Source: Planctomycetota bacterium
GTDB taxonomy: Bacteria; Planctomycetota; UBA8742; UBA2392
Assembly (NCBI GenBank): GCA_019912315.1
Contig: JAIOJA010000009.1
Location: 1-55,482, forward strand
Direction of reading: 5' to 3'
Length of the DNA: 55,482 nucleotides
Shown here: piece by piece, positions 9,337 through 18,638 of the stretch
How positions within the stretch are numbered: the first letter of the stretch is position 1
Layout: every line of letters begins with the position of its first letter
Notes under the pieces: generated by a model
What the model was told of the DNA's origin: nothing
Database searches by the model: none
What the model saw: only the letters and a program-made list of their open reading frames with translations
Position numbers and translations under genes: made by a program

Positions 9337-12300
9337 ATGGCATCGACTGACGGCACCGGCATCTTCTCCAGACTGCGCCACGGCGTCCGCGCCTTCTCCG
9401 GGCGCGTTATCCGGCGCGGTTTCTTCCGTATCGTGCTGCTGCTGTTTGTGATTCTGTTCGTGATCCCTTTCATCCTGTTGCAACTGGCCGCCAACCGCGC
9501 ATCCGGCAACACTCTGATGCACGAAGTTGTCGGCATGGTTTTCGACCTCAAGAACGCCGACGTAAGCTGGGATGAAGAACGCACCAGCTTTACCGGGCCG
9601 TCACTGGCCCTCACCGGCACCATCACGTACTACGACCTCAAGGTAACCCGGCGCAGCGGCGCCACGCCCCACCCGAGCGGCAAACCCCTGAGCTACGATT
9701 TCCTGACCGTTCCCAAGGTACAGATCGACTACGACCTGAAGCGCCTGCCCGACCTGCCGGTCACGACGGTTCGCCTTGATGAGGGGCTGGTGCTGCACTT
9801 CAACATCCACCGGGGTGACTGGCTTGACTCCGACCTGTTCGCGGGCGGTGAGGGGGGCGGCGAGGTGCCCGCCCTGCCGAACATCATTACCGAGGGCGCG
9901 TGTCGCGTGATGCTTCGCGCCGACGGGATTCTTGTGCCGCCTGACCAGGCAACCCCCGGAACGGAATGGTACGACATGACGCTCACGGCGCTCGGTTTGC
10001 TGCCGACGGTCCGGGGCAGTGACTCCTTTTCGATCAGTGGCGGGCTGGAATCGCAACAGTTCGGGCGGTTCGAAATCGGCGGCACTGTCGGGCGCAGGGC
10101 GCAGCACGTGGCGGTAATGTTCCGATCCGCCGAGCCCGTACGCTTCAACCGAAGCTACGCGGCCGTGTTCGCCGACGACGTTCGCCGCACAGTCGAGCAA
10201 TTCCAGATCACCGCGAACGCGGACCTGAGCGGTCAGCTTGACATCGAGCCCGGCAAGGAATTGCAGTTTTCAGCCAATGTCGACGCCCACGACGGATCGA
10301 TCTGTTTTGTCGGCTTTCCGGTCGCCGTCGATGACGTGTCCGCCAAAATCAAAGTCAACAACAACAACATCAGCGTTGACGCCTTCGGCAACCGCAACGG
10401 CGCCCGCGTACACGTTACCGCGCAGGTAGACGCCGTGGGCACGGACAGCGAGTTGGTCCGTGTAAACGTCAACGTGCAGGACCTGCTGGTGGATGAACAG
10501 TTCCGCCTCGCGCTGCTGCCGGCGCGCCTGCAACCGGACAACCTGGCCGACTGGGGCACCGGGCTGCCCTATACAGAAGAAGAGTGGGACCCGGCCAGGC
10601 ATCAGTACACCGTCGGCTACCCGGAATGGAACGCCGGGCTGGCAGGCACGAACATCAACCTGCAGCCGGATATCGCCGAAGTTCTGCCTTTCGTGTGCCG
10701 CGCCTTTACCCCCATGGGACTCGCCAATTTCGAGCTACGTCTTGAGGAGCAAATCAAAGGGCGCGATCCGCAAACAGGGCGCGCACGCAAGGATTCCACC
10801 CTGCACTGGAAAGTGTTCATCAACGACGCGACGGCCGCGTATGTCGGCCTGCCGGAGCAGGACGGCGCGAGCTTCCCTTTGCCCTTGAACAACGCCTACG
10901 GGGTGGTGGAAGGGCTGACGTCACCGACGGTGAAGGGACGGTACATCGTGCGCGGTTACACGCCCGAGGAACTGGCGAGCCAGGGGATGAGATCAACGGA
11001 GGGCTTCGTCGCGTACGACAACCGCGGGCTGACCGGCACCCTGAACGGCAAGAGCCAGCGCCTCTGGGTTTACGCCGTGTATGATGAACCGAACGAGGTC
11101 GGACGCGAGCCCGAGCTGACCCTGCGCTTTGAGAGTGAGGGGATCGACTTCAGCCAGGATATCAAGTCGCGCCTGCCCGAGACGATTCGCGAGATCATCG
11201 ACCCGTTTGCCCCGAATGGGCTGGTGGACATCCAGCGCGCGTCGGTAATCGTACATCCGGAAGGTGATCAGGACGTGCGCTATGATTTCACGTTGCAGGC
11301 AAAAAATGTCGCCGCACAGTACCAGTTCCCTGATGCCGCACAGCCCGCGCGTTTCCGGGAAGTGGCGGGCACGATTCGCATCGACGGCGATCGCGACCTG
11401 GTTGAGCTGCAGGGAATGCGCGGCGTGCTGCTGGGAAGCCAGGTAAGCATCGAGCTGAGTTTTCGCGACGGTGGCGTACCCAGCTTCGCCGTTGAGTCGG
11501 ACGAGTTCCAGTTGCGCGAGGACTTTACGGACGTCCTGCCGCAGGGGCTTGCCGCCACCATCTCGCGCTTCCGGCCCAGTGGCTACGTGCGCTTCGAGGT
11601 TTCGGGGCGCCGCACGGATAAGCTTCCCGACTTCACCAGCGTGGATGTCGAGTTTATCGCCGGCACAGGCGACCGCGCCGGCAGCGTTATGTTTGACCAG
11701 TTCCCCTATGCCCTCACCAACGTCACCGGTCGCCTGTTTGTCACCATGGACGAAAACTGGGCACAGGTGGTTATTCGCGATTTCAGCGGGCGCGGCAGCG
11801 AGCTTCCCGACCAGACCGACCCCAGCCGCATCACCGTCAACGGGCAGGTGCTGGTGCCCATCCCGCCCGAATTGCCCGAGGGCGAAACGCCCGCCGAGGA
11901 GCCCCCGCCCATTGTTGATTTGCGCATCGAGGCCGCGCGCGTGCCGGTTGACTCGTCCCTGATGACCGCGTTCACCCGCATGTTGCAAGACGACGCAGGC
12001 GACGCCCGCCCGGCGCTGATCGAGTTTGTGGACTCGCTGAACATTTCCGGCACCGTCGGCACAAGCGGGCGGCTGGTATCGCTCGGCAACGGCGAAATGG
12101 AATGGCTGTTCGAAATACTGCTTGAAGGCACGGGCGTGAATTTTGACGGCTTCCCGTACCAGATCGACGGGTTGTTCGGCTCCCTGATTGTGGACGGCGA
12201 CAGCGCGGGCACGAGCGTAAGCCTGCGCAACGTTGAAGGGCGCGTCGAGGATGGGCGCGTCATGCTGCACCACGCCGGCTATTCCGACGCCGCCGGCTGG

Positions 12301-13335
12301 TCGATCAGCGCCAGCGCCCGCCAGCTCGCATTCGAATCGCAACCCCTGCGCGCAGCACTGCCCGAAGGATTGCGCGACGTGCTGGGCAAGCTGGAGCCGC
12401 GCGGCGAGTTCGACGTGGACATCGAAATGTCCGGCATGGACGACTACACGCACTACCAGCTCAGCCTTGATGTCTTCAACACCGACGTGGATCTCGGCAT
12501 TCAGTTCGAGAGAATGACCGCCCGCTTTGACATGGAGGGTGTGTTCGAAGGCGAGAACAGCAGGCAAAACGGCCAGGCATATATCAAGGAAGCCTTCTTC
12601 AAGGACATGCGCCTTAACGACATCACGACCTCCGTCCAGTATTTTGACGACCACATCGACCTTCCCAACATACGCGGACGCTTCTACGACGGCTGGCTTG
12701 AGGGGCGAGTTGGCATCCTCGACGGCGACTACAGGGGCGAGCTTGAGATTCGCGCCGCCGACGTCGGCAAACTGCAAAAGGCCGCGTTCCCCGATGCCGG
12801 CGAGATCCAGGGCGCCCTCGACGCCGAGCTTGAATTCTTCGGTAAACCCAACAGCGACGGCCAAATCGGCAAGGGGCGCGTTGATGTGCAGCCCTTTGAC
12901 CGCGGCTCCGACGACCCGGCGCGGAATTCCGCCAAGCTGCTGGCCGTGCCGTTGTTCAGCCAGATCGCGGCCGTAACCGGCAACGAGGCTAACTTCGACG
13001 AAGGGCACGTATTTTTCTGGCTGGGCAGCGACCGCATCACGATCCGCGAGATGGACTTCGTGTCAGACGCCGCACGAGTGGAGACTTTCGGCGGCGACGA
13101 TGAGAACTACATCATGTACGACACCGCGCAGATGAAGATGAAGCTGTTCTTCACCCTGGCGCCGCGCTCGCCCATTCCGCTGCCGATCATCCAGGACATT
13201 CTGGACCAGTTGAAGAAAATTCTCTTCCCGCTGTTTGTGACGGGCACATTAAGCAACCCGGAAGTACTCCCGTTCAGCTTGACGGCCGAGGACCTTGAGG
13301 GCGACGAGTTCCCGCGTAGGCGCCGGGGACCATGA
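9337..13335 (+). CDS. Large AsmA/TamB-like envelope protein
   Basis: 1332 residues. A single transmembrane segment lies near residues 28-50 (IVLLLFVILFVIPFILLQLA), leaving a long periplasmic part. The C-terminal third shows the AsmA-type repeat style: IQGALDAELEFFGKP, GKGRVDVQ, LFSQIAAVTGNEANFDEGHVFFWL, and a final PLFVTGTLSNPEVLPFS. Family members form long beta-groove bridges that move phospholipids between the inner and outer membranes; transport here is inferred from the family. The gene overlaps rsmD by 4 bp (ATGA), so the two are co-translated, although the functional link is not obvious. Confidence 0.8.
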   Translation: MASTDGTGIFSRLRHGVRAFSGRVIRRGFFRIVLLLFVILFVIPFILLQLAANRASGNTLMHEVVGMVFDLKNADVSWDEERTSFTGPSLALTGTITYYDLKVTRRSGATPHPSGKPLSYDFLTVPKVQIDYDLKRLPDLPVTTVRLDEGLVLHFNIHRGDWLDSDLFAGGEGGGEVPALPNIITEGACRVMLRADGILVPPDQATPGTEWYDMTLTALGLLPTVRGSDSFSISGGLESQQFGRFEIGGTVGRRAQHVAVMFRSAEPVRFNRSYAAVFADDVRRTVEQFQITANADLSGQLDIEPGKELQFSANVDAHDGSICFVGFPVAVDDVSAKIKVNNNNISVDAFGNRNGARVHVTAQVDAVGTDSELVRVNVNVQDLLVDEQFRLALLPARLQPDNLADWGTGLPYTEEEWDPARHQYTVGYPEWNAGLAGTNINLQPDIAEVLPFVCRAFTPMGLANFELRLEEQIKGRDPQTGRARKDSTLHWKVFINDATAAYVGLPEQDGASFPLPLNNAYGVVEGLTSPTVKGRYIVRGYTPEELASQGMRSTEGFVAYDNRGLTGTLNGKSQRLWVYAVYDEPNEVGREPELTLRFESEGIDFSQDIKSRLPETIREIIDPFAPNGLVDIQRASVIVHPEGDQDVRYDFTLQAKNVAAQYQFPDAAQPARFREVAGTIRIDGDRDLVELQGMRGVLLGSQVSIELSFRDGGVPSFAVESDEFQLREDFTDVLPQGLAATISRFRPSGYVRFEVSGRRTDKLPDFTSVDVEFIAGTGDRAGSVMFDQFPYALTNVTGRLFVTMDENWAQVVIRDFSGRGSELPDQTDPSRITVNGQVLVPIPPELPEGETPAEEPPPIVDLRIEAARVPVDSSLMTAFTRMLQDDAGDARPALIEFVDSLNISGTVGTSGRLVSLGNGEMEWLFEILLEGTGVNFDGFPYQIDGLFGSLIVDGDSAGTSVSLRNVEGRVEDGRVMLHHAGYSDAAGWSISASARQLAFESQPLRAALPEGLRDVLGKLEPRGEFDVDIEMSGMDDYTHYQLSLDVFNTDVDLGIQFERMTARFDMEGVFEGENSRQNGQAYIKEAFFKDMRLNDITTSVQYFDDHIDLPNIRGRFYDGWLEGRVGILDGDYRGELEIRAADVGKLQKAAFPDAGEIQGALDAELEFFGKPNSDGQIGKGRVDVQPFDRGSDDPARNSAKLLAVPLFSQIAAVTGNEANFDEGHVFFWLGSDRITIREMDFVSDAARVETFGGDDENYIMYDTAQMKMKLFFTLAPRSPIPLPIIQDILDQLKKILFPLFVTGTLSNPEVLPFSLTAEDLEGDEFPRRRRGP

Positions 13336-13931
13336 TGGGCGACGACGGCATTCGGCTGACCACTGGCGAGTTCAAGGGACGCAGGATCGAGTGCCCCCAG
13401 ACCGGCGGCGTGCGTCCCATGCTGAACCGCACGCGCATGGCCATGTACAACGTGCTGCAACAGAAACTGAAGGGCGCGCAAGTGTGGGACTGTTTCGCCG
13501 GCAGCGGGCTGCTTGGACTGGAAGCTCTTTCCCGCGGCGCGGATCATGTCGTGTTTGTTGAGCGCGAGGCGTTCCATGCGCGCACTGTACAGAGCAATAT
13601 TGACGCGCTGGGTGTACGCGGACGCACAACGCTGATTCGCGGCAGCGTCTTCGACCTCGTCAAGCCGGGCGCGCCGCGCCTGCCGCACACACCCGCCGAC
13701 CTGCTATTGCTGGACCCGCCGCACGCCATGATTGAAGAACGGCCGGGGCAGTTCTGGCCATGGTTCACCGCGCTGCCCGCGACGGGGCTGCTCGCGGCGC
13801 AGACCTGTGCGGTCGTCGGGCACCCGAGCCGTCTGCCCTTTCCGGACGACCTTGGCGGGTGGGCCGTGCAGCAGACGCGCGAGTACGGCAGCGTGGGTTT
13901 CACGATTTTCGAGGCTACTCGTCGTCCATGA
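13332..13931 (+). CDS. rsmD: RsmD-like 16S rRNA guanine-N2 methyltransferase
   Basis: 199 residues. The family methylates G966 of 16S rRNA using S-adenosylmethionine. RsmD features are RLTTGEFKGRRIECP...VRPMLNRTRMAMYNVL near the N-terminus, the SAM motif DCFAGSGLLGLEALSRGA near 55-72, VFVERE, and the catalytic DLLLLDPPH. The canonical motif is DPPY or DPPF, so the His after DPP is unusual. The 3' end overlaps the convergent ChaN-like gene by 17 bp. Family assignment is firm; the exact target base is by homology. Confidence 0.87.
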   Translation: MMGDDGIRLTTGEFKGRRIECPQTGGVRPMLNRTRMAMYNVLQQKLKGAQVWDCFAGSGLLGLEALSRGADHVVFVEREAFHARTVQSNIDALGVRGRTTLIRGSVFDLVKPGAPRLPHTPADLLLLDPPHAMIEERPGQFWPWFTALPATGLLAAQTCAVVGHPSRLPFPDDLGGWAVQQTREYGSVGFTIFEATRRP

Positions 13932-15618
13932 AGCTGCGCGGCAACGAGGAATCCCGGCTCACGGCCGGGCCCGACACCGGCGCCATTCGCAGCATCTCGA
14001 AGTAGCGCTCACGCGCGACGTCGGCCCGGCGGATGTCGTCCTGCATGACCTCGCGAACCTGCTGCTTGGTCACGTCGCCCGCGCCGATGCCGTCATACAG
14101 CCGGTCACCCAACTCACGCCCGAGCGCCCGCGTCAACATCACGTGCTGGTCCGTGGGCAGCCCGAAAAGATTACGCGGCGCACCGCTCATGGAGCCGGTT
14201 TCCAGCGCACGCGCTTCGTACTGTTTGTGCCGCAGAAAGCCCCGCGCGCACTGCACGTCAAGACGCTGGATGCGCCCGAGTTTACGGCGCCGCCCGTACT
14301 TCTTCAGGATTGCCTGCCACTCGTCAGCCCGTCGCGCGTGCCGGCGCGGGTCGATGATCTTGCTGCAAAAGAACGCCATGGCCTCGACCATGCAGCGCGC
14401 ATAAAACTCGTCGCGGGCGTCAACCGCGCCGCCGCTTTCGGGTCGCAACTCGCTCAACACGTAACGCGCCGCGCCCTCGCCCGCGTTCGCGACGGTGAAG
14501 TTGGCGACGTAAAGCACCCGGGCGCGCTCAAAGAACGCGCTCTCGGCCATGCCGAGGTAATCTTTCAGGGCTTCCATTTCATCCGCTGTGTATACGCCGC
14601 GCAGTACAAGGTCGCTCAGGAAGTCGAGGTCGGCGCTGCTGTAGACCTCAAAGTTGGCGGTTTCTTCAAGCTCAATGCCGAGGTAGGCGATGATCGTCCG
14701 CACGTATTGATGCACCTGGTCCAGCAGCACGGTTTCGGTCTGGAGGTCAAGGTCGTCGCCGCCCTCCCAGACGATTTCCTGCCTCCGGTGCTGCCAGTTG
14801 GCGAAGCTCTGGAACTTCACAAGCGGCGTCGCGTTCATCACAACGTACACGTCGCGGCGCAGCTTGATGTAGTCCACCACGTGTTCAAGGCGCTGCTCGA
14901 CCAGCTTCCAGTAAAGCGTCTCGGAGTTCTGGTAAACCGTCACGCTGCGGCGCCTGGTGCCGTACTTCGCCAGGCGGTGATCCACCACCCGGGGCAGGTG
15001 ATTGTGCGCGAGGTGCAGGTCGCCGTACAGCACGGCCACCAGACGCTCCGGATACAGGTGTGTCAGGGCGCTGATCAGGTCGCCGGCGTATTCGTCGCGA
15101 TAGTGCAGGTCGCCGTCGCGGTCGTCGGCGTTGATGTTGACGCCGAACAGCTGCGCGTCATAGCGTTTGCTGAATCCGAACAGACGCTTGTAACTGGCCC
15201 ATGGAAAGCCCCACGTGCGATCCCACTTCACCCGCCAGCGAAACGCCTCATCATCGATCTCGCCGTCCAGGTAATCCTGGGCGTGGTGCTTGTCGGCCGC
15301 GTGCAGCATCTCGAGGGCCAGCACGACTTTTCGTCCGCGCTCGGCGGCGCCTTGCAGCAGGTCAAGCACGGCAGTCTGGGCGCTGCGCAGGGTGTGGTAG
15401 TCGCCGAAGTAGGCGATGTTCGCGCGCATCAGGCGCTGGATGATTTCATCGCGACTGGACAGCCGGTCGTAGCCCTGTTTGAACTCCCGCTGGTAGTGGC
15501 GGTAGTAGCGGTCAAGGCTTTCGTCGCGCCGCCCGACGGTGTCGTACAGGCTTTCCTTCAGCTCTTCGACAAGCTGCTTCTGAATCGTGATCAACTCTTG
15601 GCGCGCGGTCAGGTTCAT
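13915..15618 (-). CDS. ChaN-like (haem-binding Tiki superfamily) protein
   Basis: 567 residues if started at the ATG at 15618; an in-frame start at 15672 would overlap the preceding gene by 29 bp. The N-terminal half shows the ChaN/Tiki pattern: NIAYFGDYHTLRSAQ, VVLALEMLHAAD, and AVLYGDLHLAHNHLP, with conserved His and Glu. The C-terminal half (about 300-567) is helical and rich in Arg, with no recognised domain. ChaN relatives bind haem or act as metalloproteases; which applies is unclear. No signal peptide is seen, which is unusual for ChaN lipoproteins. It is the last gene of a minus-strand run with gmhA, hldE and lpxH. Confidence 0.68.
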   Translation of the reverse strand: MNLTARQELITIQKQLVEELKESLYDTVGRRDESLDRYYRHYQREFKQGYDRLSSRDEIIQRLMRANIAYFGDYHTLRSAQTAVLDLLQGAAERGRKVVLALEMLHAADKHHAQDYLDGEIDDEAFRWRVKWDRTWGFPWASYKRLFGFSKRYDAQLFGVNINADDRDGDLHYRDEYAGDLISALTHLYPERLVAVLYGDLHLAHNHLPRVVDHRLAKYGTRRRSVTVYQNSETLYWKLVEQRLEHVVDYIKLRRDVYVVMNATPLVKFQSFANWQHRRQEIVWEGGDDLDLQTETVLLDQVHQYVRTIIAYLGIELEETANFEVYSSADLDFLSDLVLRGVYTADEMEALKDYLGMAESAFFERARVLYVANFTVANAGEGAARYVLSELRPESGGAVDARDEFYARCMVEAMAFFCSKIIDPRRHARRADEWQAILKKYGRRRKLGRIQRLDVQCARGFLRHKQYEARALETGSMSGAPRNLFGLPTDQHVMLTRALGRELGDRLYDGIGAGDVTKQQVREVMQDDIRRADVARERYFEMLRMAPVSGPAVSRDSSLPRSFMDDE

Positions 15619-15643
15619 TGGCGGGCGAATCCGGTCGCGCGGG

Positions 15644-16231
15644 CTATTTCGGGAAAAGGTGTTTCTCAACAAGGTCGCATATCACGTGTCCGACCGTGAT
15701 GTGGCACTCCTGGATACGCGGGGTCAGCGCGCTGGGCACGTGCAGCACCAGGTCGCTCACTTCATCGATGCGGGCCTTTTTTTCGCCTGCCAACCCGATA
15801 GTAATCGCGCCCTTTTCCTGGGAGGCCGCCAGCGCGTCGCAGACGTTCCGGCTGTTGCCGCTGGTCGTAAGTCCGACCACGACATCGCCCGTTTCCACGC
15901 AGGCCCGCGCCTCGCGGCTGAAGATGTGCTCGTAGCCGTAGTCGTTGGCGATCGCGGTCAGGCTGGCGACGCCGGCCCCCAGCACAAAGCTGGGCAGGGG
16001 CGGACGGTCGTAGCCGTACTTGCCCACGAGTTCGCCGACAATGTGGTGCGCGTCGGTGAAGCTGCCGCCGTTTCCGCACCAGTACACGCGGTGCCCGTTG
16101 CGGAAGGCGTCAATGACGGCGACGGCAATCTTCGCCATCACCTCGCCTTGCTTCTCGATGAGCGCCTTCTTCAACTCCGCGCTCGCGTTGAGCTGGTCCG
16201 TGAATTCCTGCCGGATGTCCGGGTTTGGCAT
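15644..16231 (-). CDS. gmhA: Sedoheptulose-7-phosphate isomerase (SIS domain)
   Basis: 195 residues preceded by an AGGAGGCAGGAAG ribosome site. Converts D-sedoheptulose 7-phosphate to D-glycero-D-manno-heptose 7-phosphate, the first step of ADP-heptose synthesis. SIS fold motifs are VYWCGNGGSFTDAHHIVGELVGKY near 50-73, the Ser-rich phosphate-binding GLTTSGNSRNV, and C-terminal ECHITVGHVICDLVE with the catalytic His. The start overlaps the stop of hldE by 1 bp, and the two catalyse consecutive steps, which supports GmhA over DiaA or another SIS protein. Confidence 0.92.
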   Translation of the reverse strand: MPNPDIRQEFTDQLNASAELKKALIEKQGEVMAKIAVAVIDAFRNGHRVYWCGNGGSFTDAHHIVGELVGKYGYDRPPLPSFVLGAGVASLTAIANDYGYEHIFSREARACVETGDVVVGLTTSGNSRNVCDALAASQEKGAITIGLAGEKKARIDEVSDLVLHVPSALTPRIQECHITVGHVICDLVEKHLFPK

Positions 16232-17730
16232 TACTTCCTGCCTCCTGCCGCCTGTCGCTTGCCGCGCGCAGGCGCTTCCGCCTTCGCTTTGGCAATCAGA
16301 TTCGTTGTACTTTTGCCCGCAACCAGCGGCGCGAACACCACACGCCCGCCCGATGCCTCCACAAAATCGGCCCCGGCGACCGACTTGCCGGACCAGTCCT
16401 CGCCCTTCACCAGCACGTCGGGACGCACCTTGCGGATCAACTTTTCCGGCGTGTCATCCTCAAACAGGGTTACGTAGTCCACGTCATTCAGCGCCGCCAG
16501 CACCCGCGCCCGCGCGTCCCCCTCGTTTACCGGGCGCGTCGGACCTTTCAGCCGGCGCACGCTGGCGTCGCTGTTCAGCCCGATCACAACGACATCGCCC
16601 TGGCCGCGGCAGAAGTTCAGGTAGGTCACGTGCCCCTGGTGCAGCAGGTCGAAGCAGCCGTTGGTGAACACGATCCGCTCGCCGCGCTTGCGATGTTCAT
16701 CCAGCGCGTCGCCAAGCTCGTCATGTGTCACGACCTTGCCGGCGTGATCAAACCCCTCGTGCGCGCTGATCACGCTGCGACGCAACTCCTCGCGCGTTAT
16801 CGCCACCGCGCCGAAGCGCGCGACCTTCAGCGCCGCCGCGTAGTTCGCGATGCGCGCCGCCGTATGGAAATCCGCGCCGCCCGCCACGCACAGGGCAAAG
16901 CCGGCAATGAACGTGTCGCCCGCGCCGGTCACGTCGTACACGCTGCGCGCCTGTGCCGGGAAATGCGTCATCTCGCCGCGAGCCGGGATCACCGCCACGC
17001 CCTGCGCGCTCAACGTAATCACAGCCGCCTTCAGCTTCAGCTTCCGGCACAGCAACTTGCCGGCCTCGCGCACGCCATCAAGCGTGCCGCAATCAATGCC
17101 CGTGGCGGCCTCCGCTTCCGCGCGGTTGGGGGTGACGGCAGCCGCCCCCCTGTATCGCGAATAGTCGCGCCCCTTGGGGTCCACGATCACCGGCACGCCC
17201 GCGCGGGTCGCTGCGGCGATCAGCGCCTGTGCGCTTTCGGGGGTGATGACGCCCTTGCCGTAATCGCTGATCACGACCGCGCCGACGCCGGATGCCGCCT
17301 TGACCGCGCGCTGCGTGACTTCGCGCAGTTCGCCTTGGCTCAAGGCGCCCAGCAGCTCGCGGTCAACACGCAGCATCTGCTGGTTCTGGCTGACCATGCG
17401 CGTCTTCAACACCGTCGGACGTGCGGGGGTCACAGTGGCGGAGAGGCTCAGCCCCTTCGCCAGCTTGCGAAACCGCGAGCCCGGCTCATCGCACCCGATC
17501 GCGCCAACCAGGCTGCCCCGACCGCCAAGGCTCAGAATGTTCGCCGCCACGTTGGCGGCGCCCCCAAGGCGGTCTTCCTCGCGGACGACATGCAGCACCG
17601 GGATCGGCGCCTCCGGGCTGATGCGCGACACCACGCCGAACACGTAGTGGTCAAGGATCAGGTCCCCCACCACGGCCACTTTGGGCTTGCCCAGCGCGTC
17701 AATGATTTCGATCAGGTCTGCGGTGCTCAT
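16231..17730 (-). CDS. hldE: Bifunctional heptose-7-phosphate kinase / heptose-1-phosphate adenylyltransferase
   Basis: 499 residues from ATG 17730; a TTG at 17739 is also in frame. Residues 1-320 are a PfkB/ribokinase-type sugar kinase (GGAANVAANILSLGG; DVTGAGDTFIAGFAL with the catalytic Asp), which phosphorylates heptose 7-phosphate at O1. Residues 345-480 are a nucleotidyltransferase (IVFTNGCFDLLHQGHVTYL; HxGH-type motif), which forms the ADP-heptose. A Lys/Ala/Arg-rich tail follows. Together with the abutting gmhA and upstream lpxH it forms an LPS inner-core and lipid A gene run, strong evidence for a heptose-bearing outer membrane. Confidence 0.94.
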   Translation of the reverse strand: MSTADLIEIIDALGKPKVAVVGDLILDHYVFGVVSRISPEAPIPVLHVVREEDRLGGAANVAANILSLGGRGSLVGAIGCDEPGSRFRKLAKGLSLSATVTPARPTVLKTRMVSQNQQMLRVDRELLGALSQGELREVTQRAVKAASGVGAVVISDYGKGVITPESAQALIAAATRAGVPVIVDPKGRDYSRYRGAAAVTPNRAEAEAATGIDCGTLDGVREAGKLLCRKLKLKAAVITLSAQGVAVIPARGEMTHFPAQARSVYDVTGAGDTFIAGFALCVAGGADFHTAARIANYAAALKVARFGAVAITREELRRSVISAHEGFDHAGKVVTHDELGDALDEHRKRGERIVFTNGCFDLLHQGHVTYLNFCRGQGDVVVIGLNSDASVRRLKGPTRPVNEGDARARVLAALNDVDYVTLFEDDTPEKLIRKVRPDVLVKGEDWSGKSVAGADFVEASGGRVVFAPLVAGKSTTNLIAKAKAEAPARGKRQAAGGRK

Positions 17731-17739
17731 GATGTTCAA

Positions 17740-18540
17740 TTAATCGGCCGCGGTGGCCGCTTCAAGTAAGTAGGTTCCCTGCTTGTCGGGCGCTTCAAAG
17801 TCGCTGAACTTGTCGCCGTCAAACCACATCAGTTTGAATTCGCCGTCTTTGGCAACACATACCACAGCCCCGTTTTTGCGCCAGTCGCTCGTGACAAACA
17901 GGCGCCCCGTATCCTCGCCGCTGACGTAAGCGCGCGAGAACGGCGTATGCACGTGCCCGCAGACAATCACCCGCGCGCCGCGTTGAATCTCGCGCTGGAT
18001 GGCCTCGGCTTGAATGCCGTAGTGCTCCGGGTCGCGCCTGGCAGTCTCGCCGATGCTCTTGCTGCGCATGTAGCGGCACATTGCATGCGCCTTCTGTTCA
18101 GAAAAGAAACACCCCAGCAGGCCCCAGGGAAAATTGCGGAACCACAGGCGGAATCGCTGGTACTGCTTGTCCCGGCTGCAGAACAGGTCGCCGTGTTCCA
18201 GGTCGCAGATCTGCCCGCCGAACTCGCCCCGGTAGCGGTTGCGGCACGCGGTGTAGCCGGCCTTGCGTGCAATGCCCTGAAACATGTGGTCGCGGTTGCC
18301 GTTGACCCAGATGGCGCGTTTGGCCGGCTTCGCCAGTCGCTGCATATGCTCGAACACGAAGCGGCCGTGCTCGCTTCGGATGTGTTTGCGCCCGATGCAG
18401 TACTCCAGCAGGTCGCCCAGGCAGGCGACTTCGGGCGTACCTTCGACACGGTCCACGAACGCCGCAAACAGCTCGTTCAGACGAGGCTTGTCGTCGTGGA
18501 GGTGCAGGTCGGAAAAGATCACGGCGTCGAACTCGGCCAT
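17740..18540 (-). CDS. lpxH: Metallophosphoesterase, LpxH-like UDP-2,3-diacylglucosamine diphosphatase
   Basis: 266 residues. The calcineurin-like metal-binding motifs appear in order: SDLHLHD (8-16), GDLLEY, GNRDH, HGDLF and GHVHTPF. LpxH cleaves UDP-2,3-diacylglucosamine to lipid X at the cytoplasmic face, an early lipid A step. The length and the GNRDH form match the LpxH/LpxH2 group, and the adjacent heptose genes support an LPS role. The stop abuts hldE. A general phosphoesterase cannot be fully excluded. Confidence 0.78.
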   Translation of the reverse strand: MAEFDAVIFSDLHLHDDKPRLNELFAAFVDRVEGTPEVACLGDLLEYCIGRKHIRSEHGRFVFEHMQRLAKPAKRAIWVNGNRDHMFQGIARKAGYTACRNRYRGEFGGQICDLEHGDLFCSRDKQYQRFRLWFRNFPWGLLGCFFSEQKAHAMCRYMRSKSIGETARRDPEHYGIQAEAIQREIQRGARVIVCGHVHTPFSRAYVSGEDTGRLFVTSDWRKNGAVVCVAKDGEFKLMWFDGDKFSDFEAPDKQGTYLLEAATAAD

Positions 18541-18638
18541 CCCGTGAGTCTAGCGTCCGTCGCCCCGAAAGGCAGTGGTGAAGGCAATGTGGTTTAATCA
18601 CGCCTTGCGAAGGCGGGCGCCCAAACGAAACTGTGCCC

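Noticed and set aside
10993..13008. 671-codon frame opposite the AsmA-like gene
   Set aside because: Its translation is typical of antisense high-GC frames; the plus-strand AsmA features and the rsmD overlap fix the real gene.
13732..15699. 655-codon plus-strand frame opposite the ChaN-like gene
   Set aside because: No recognisable motif; the minus-strand frame has the ChaN pattern and fits the gene spacing.
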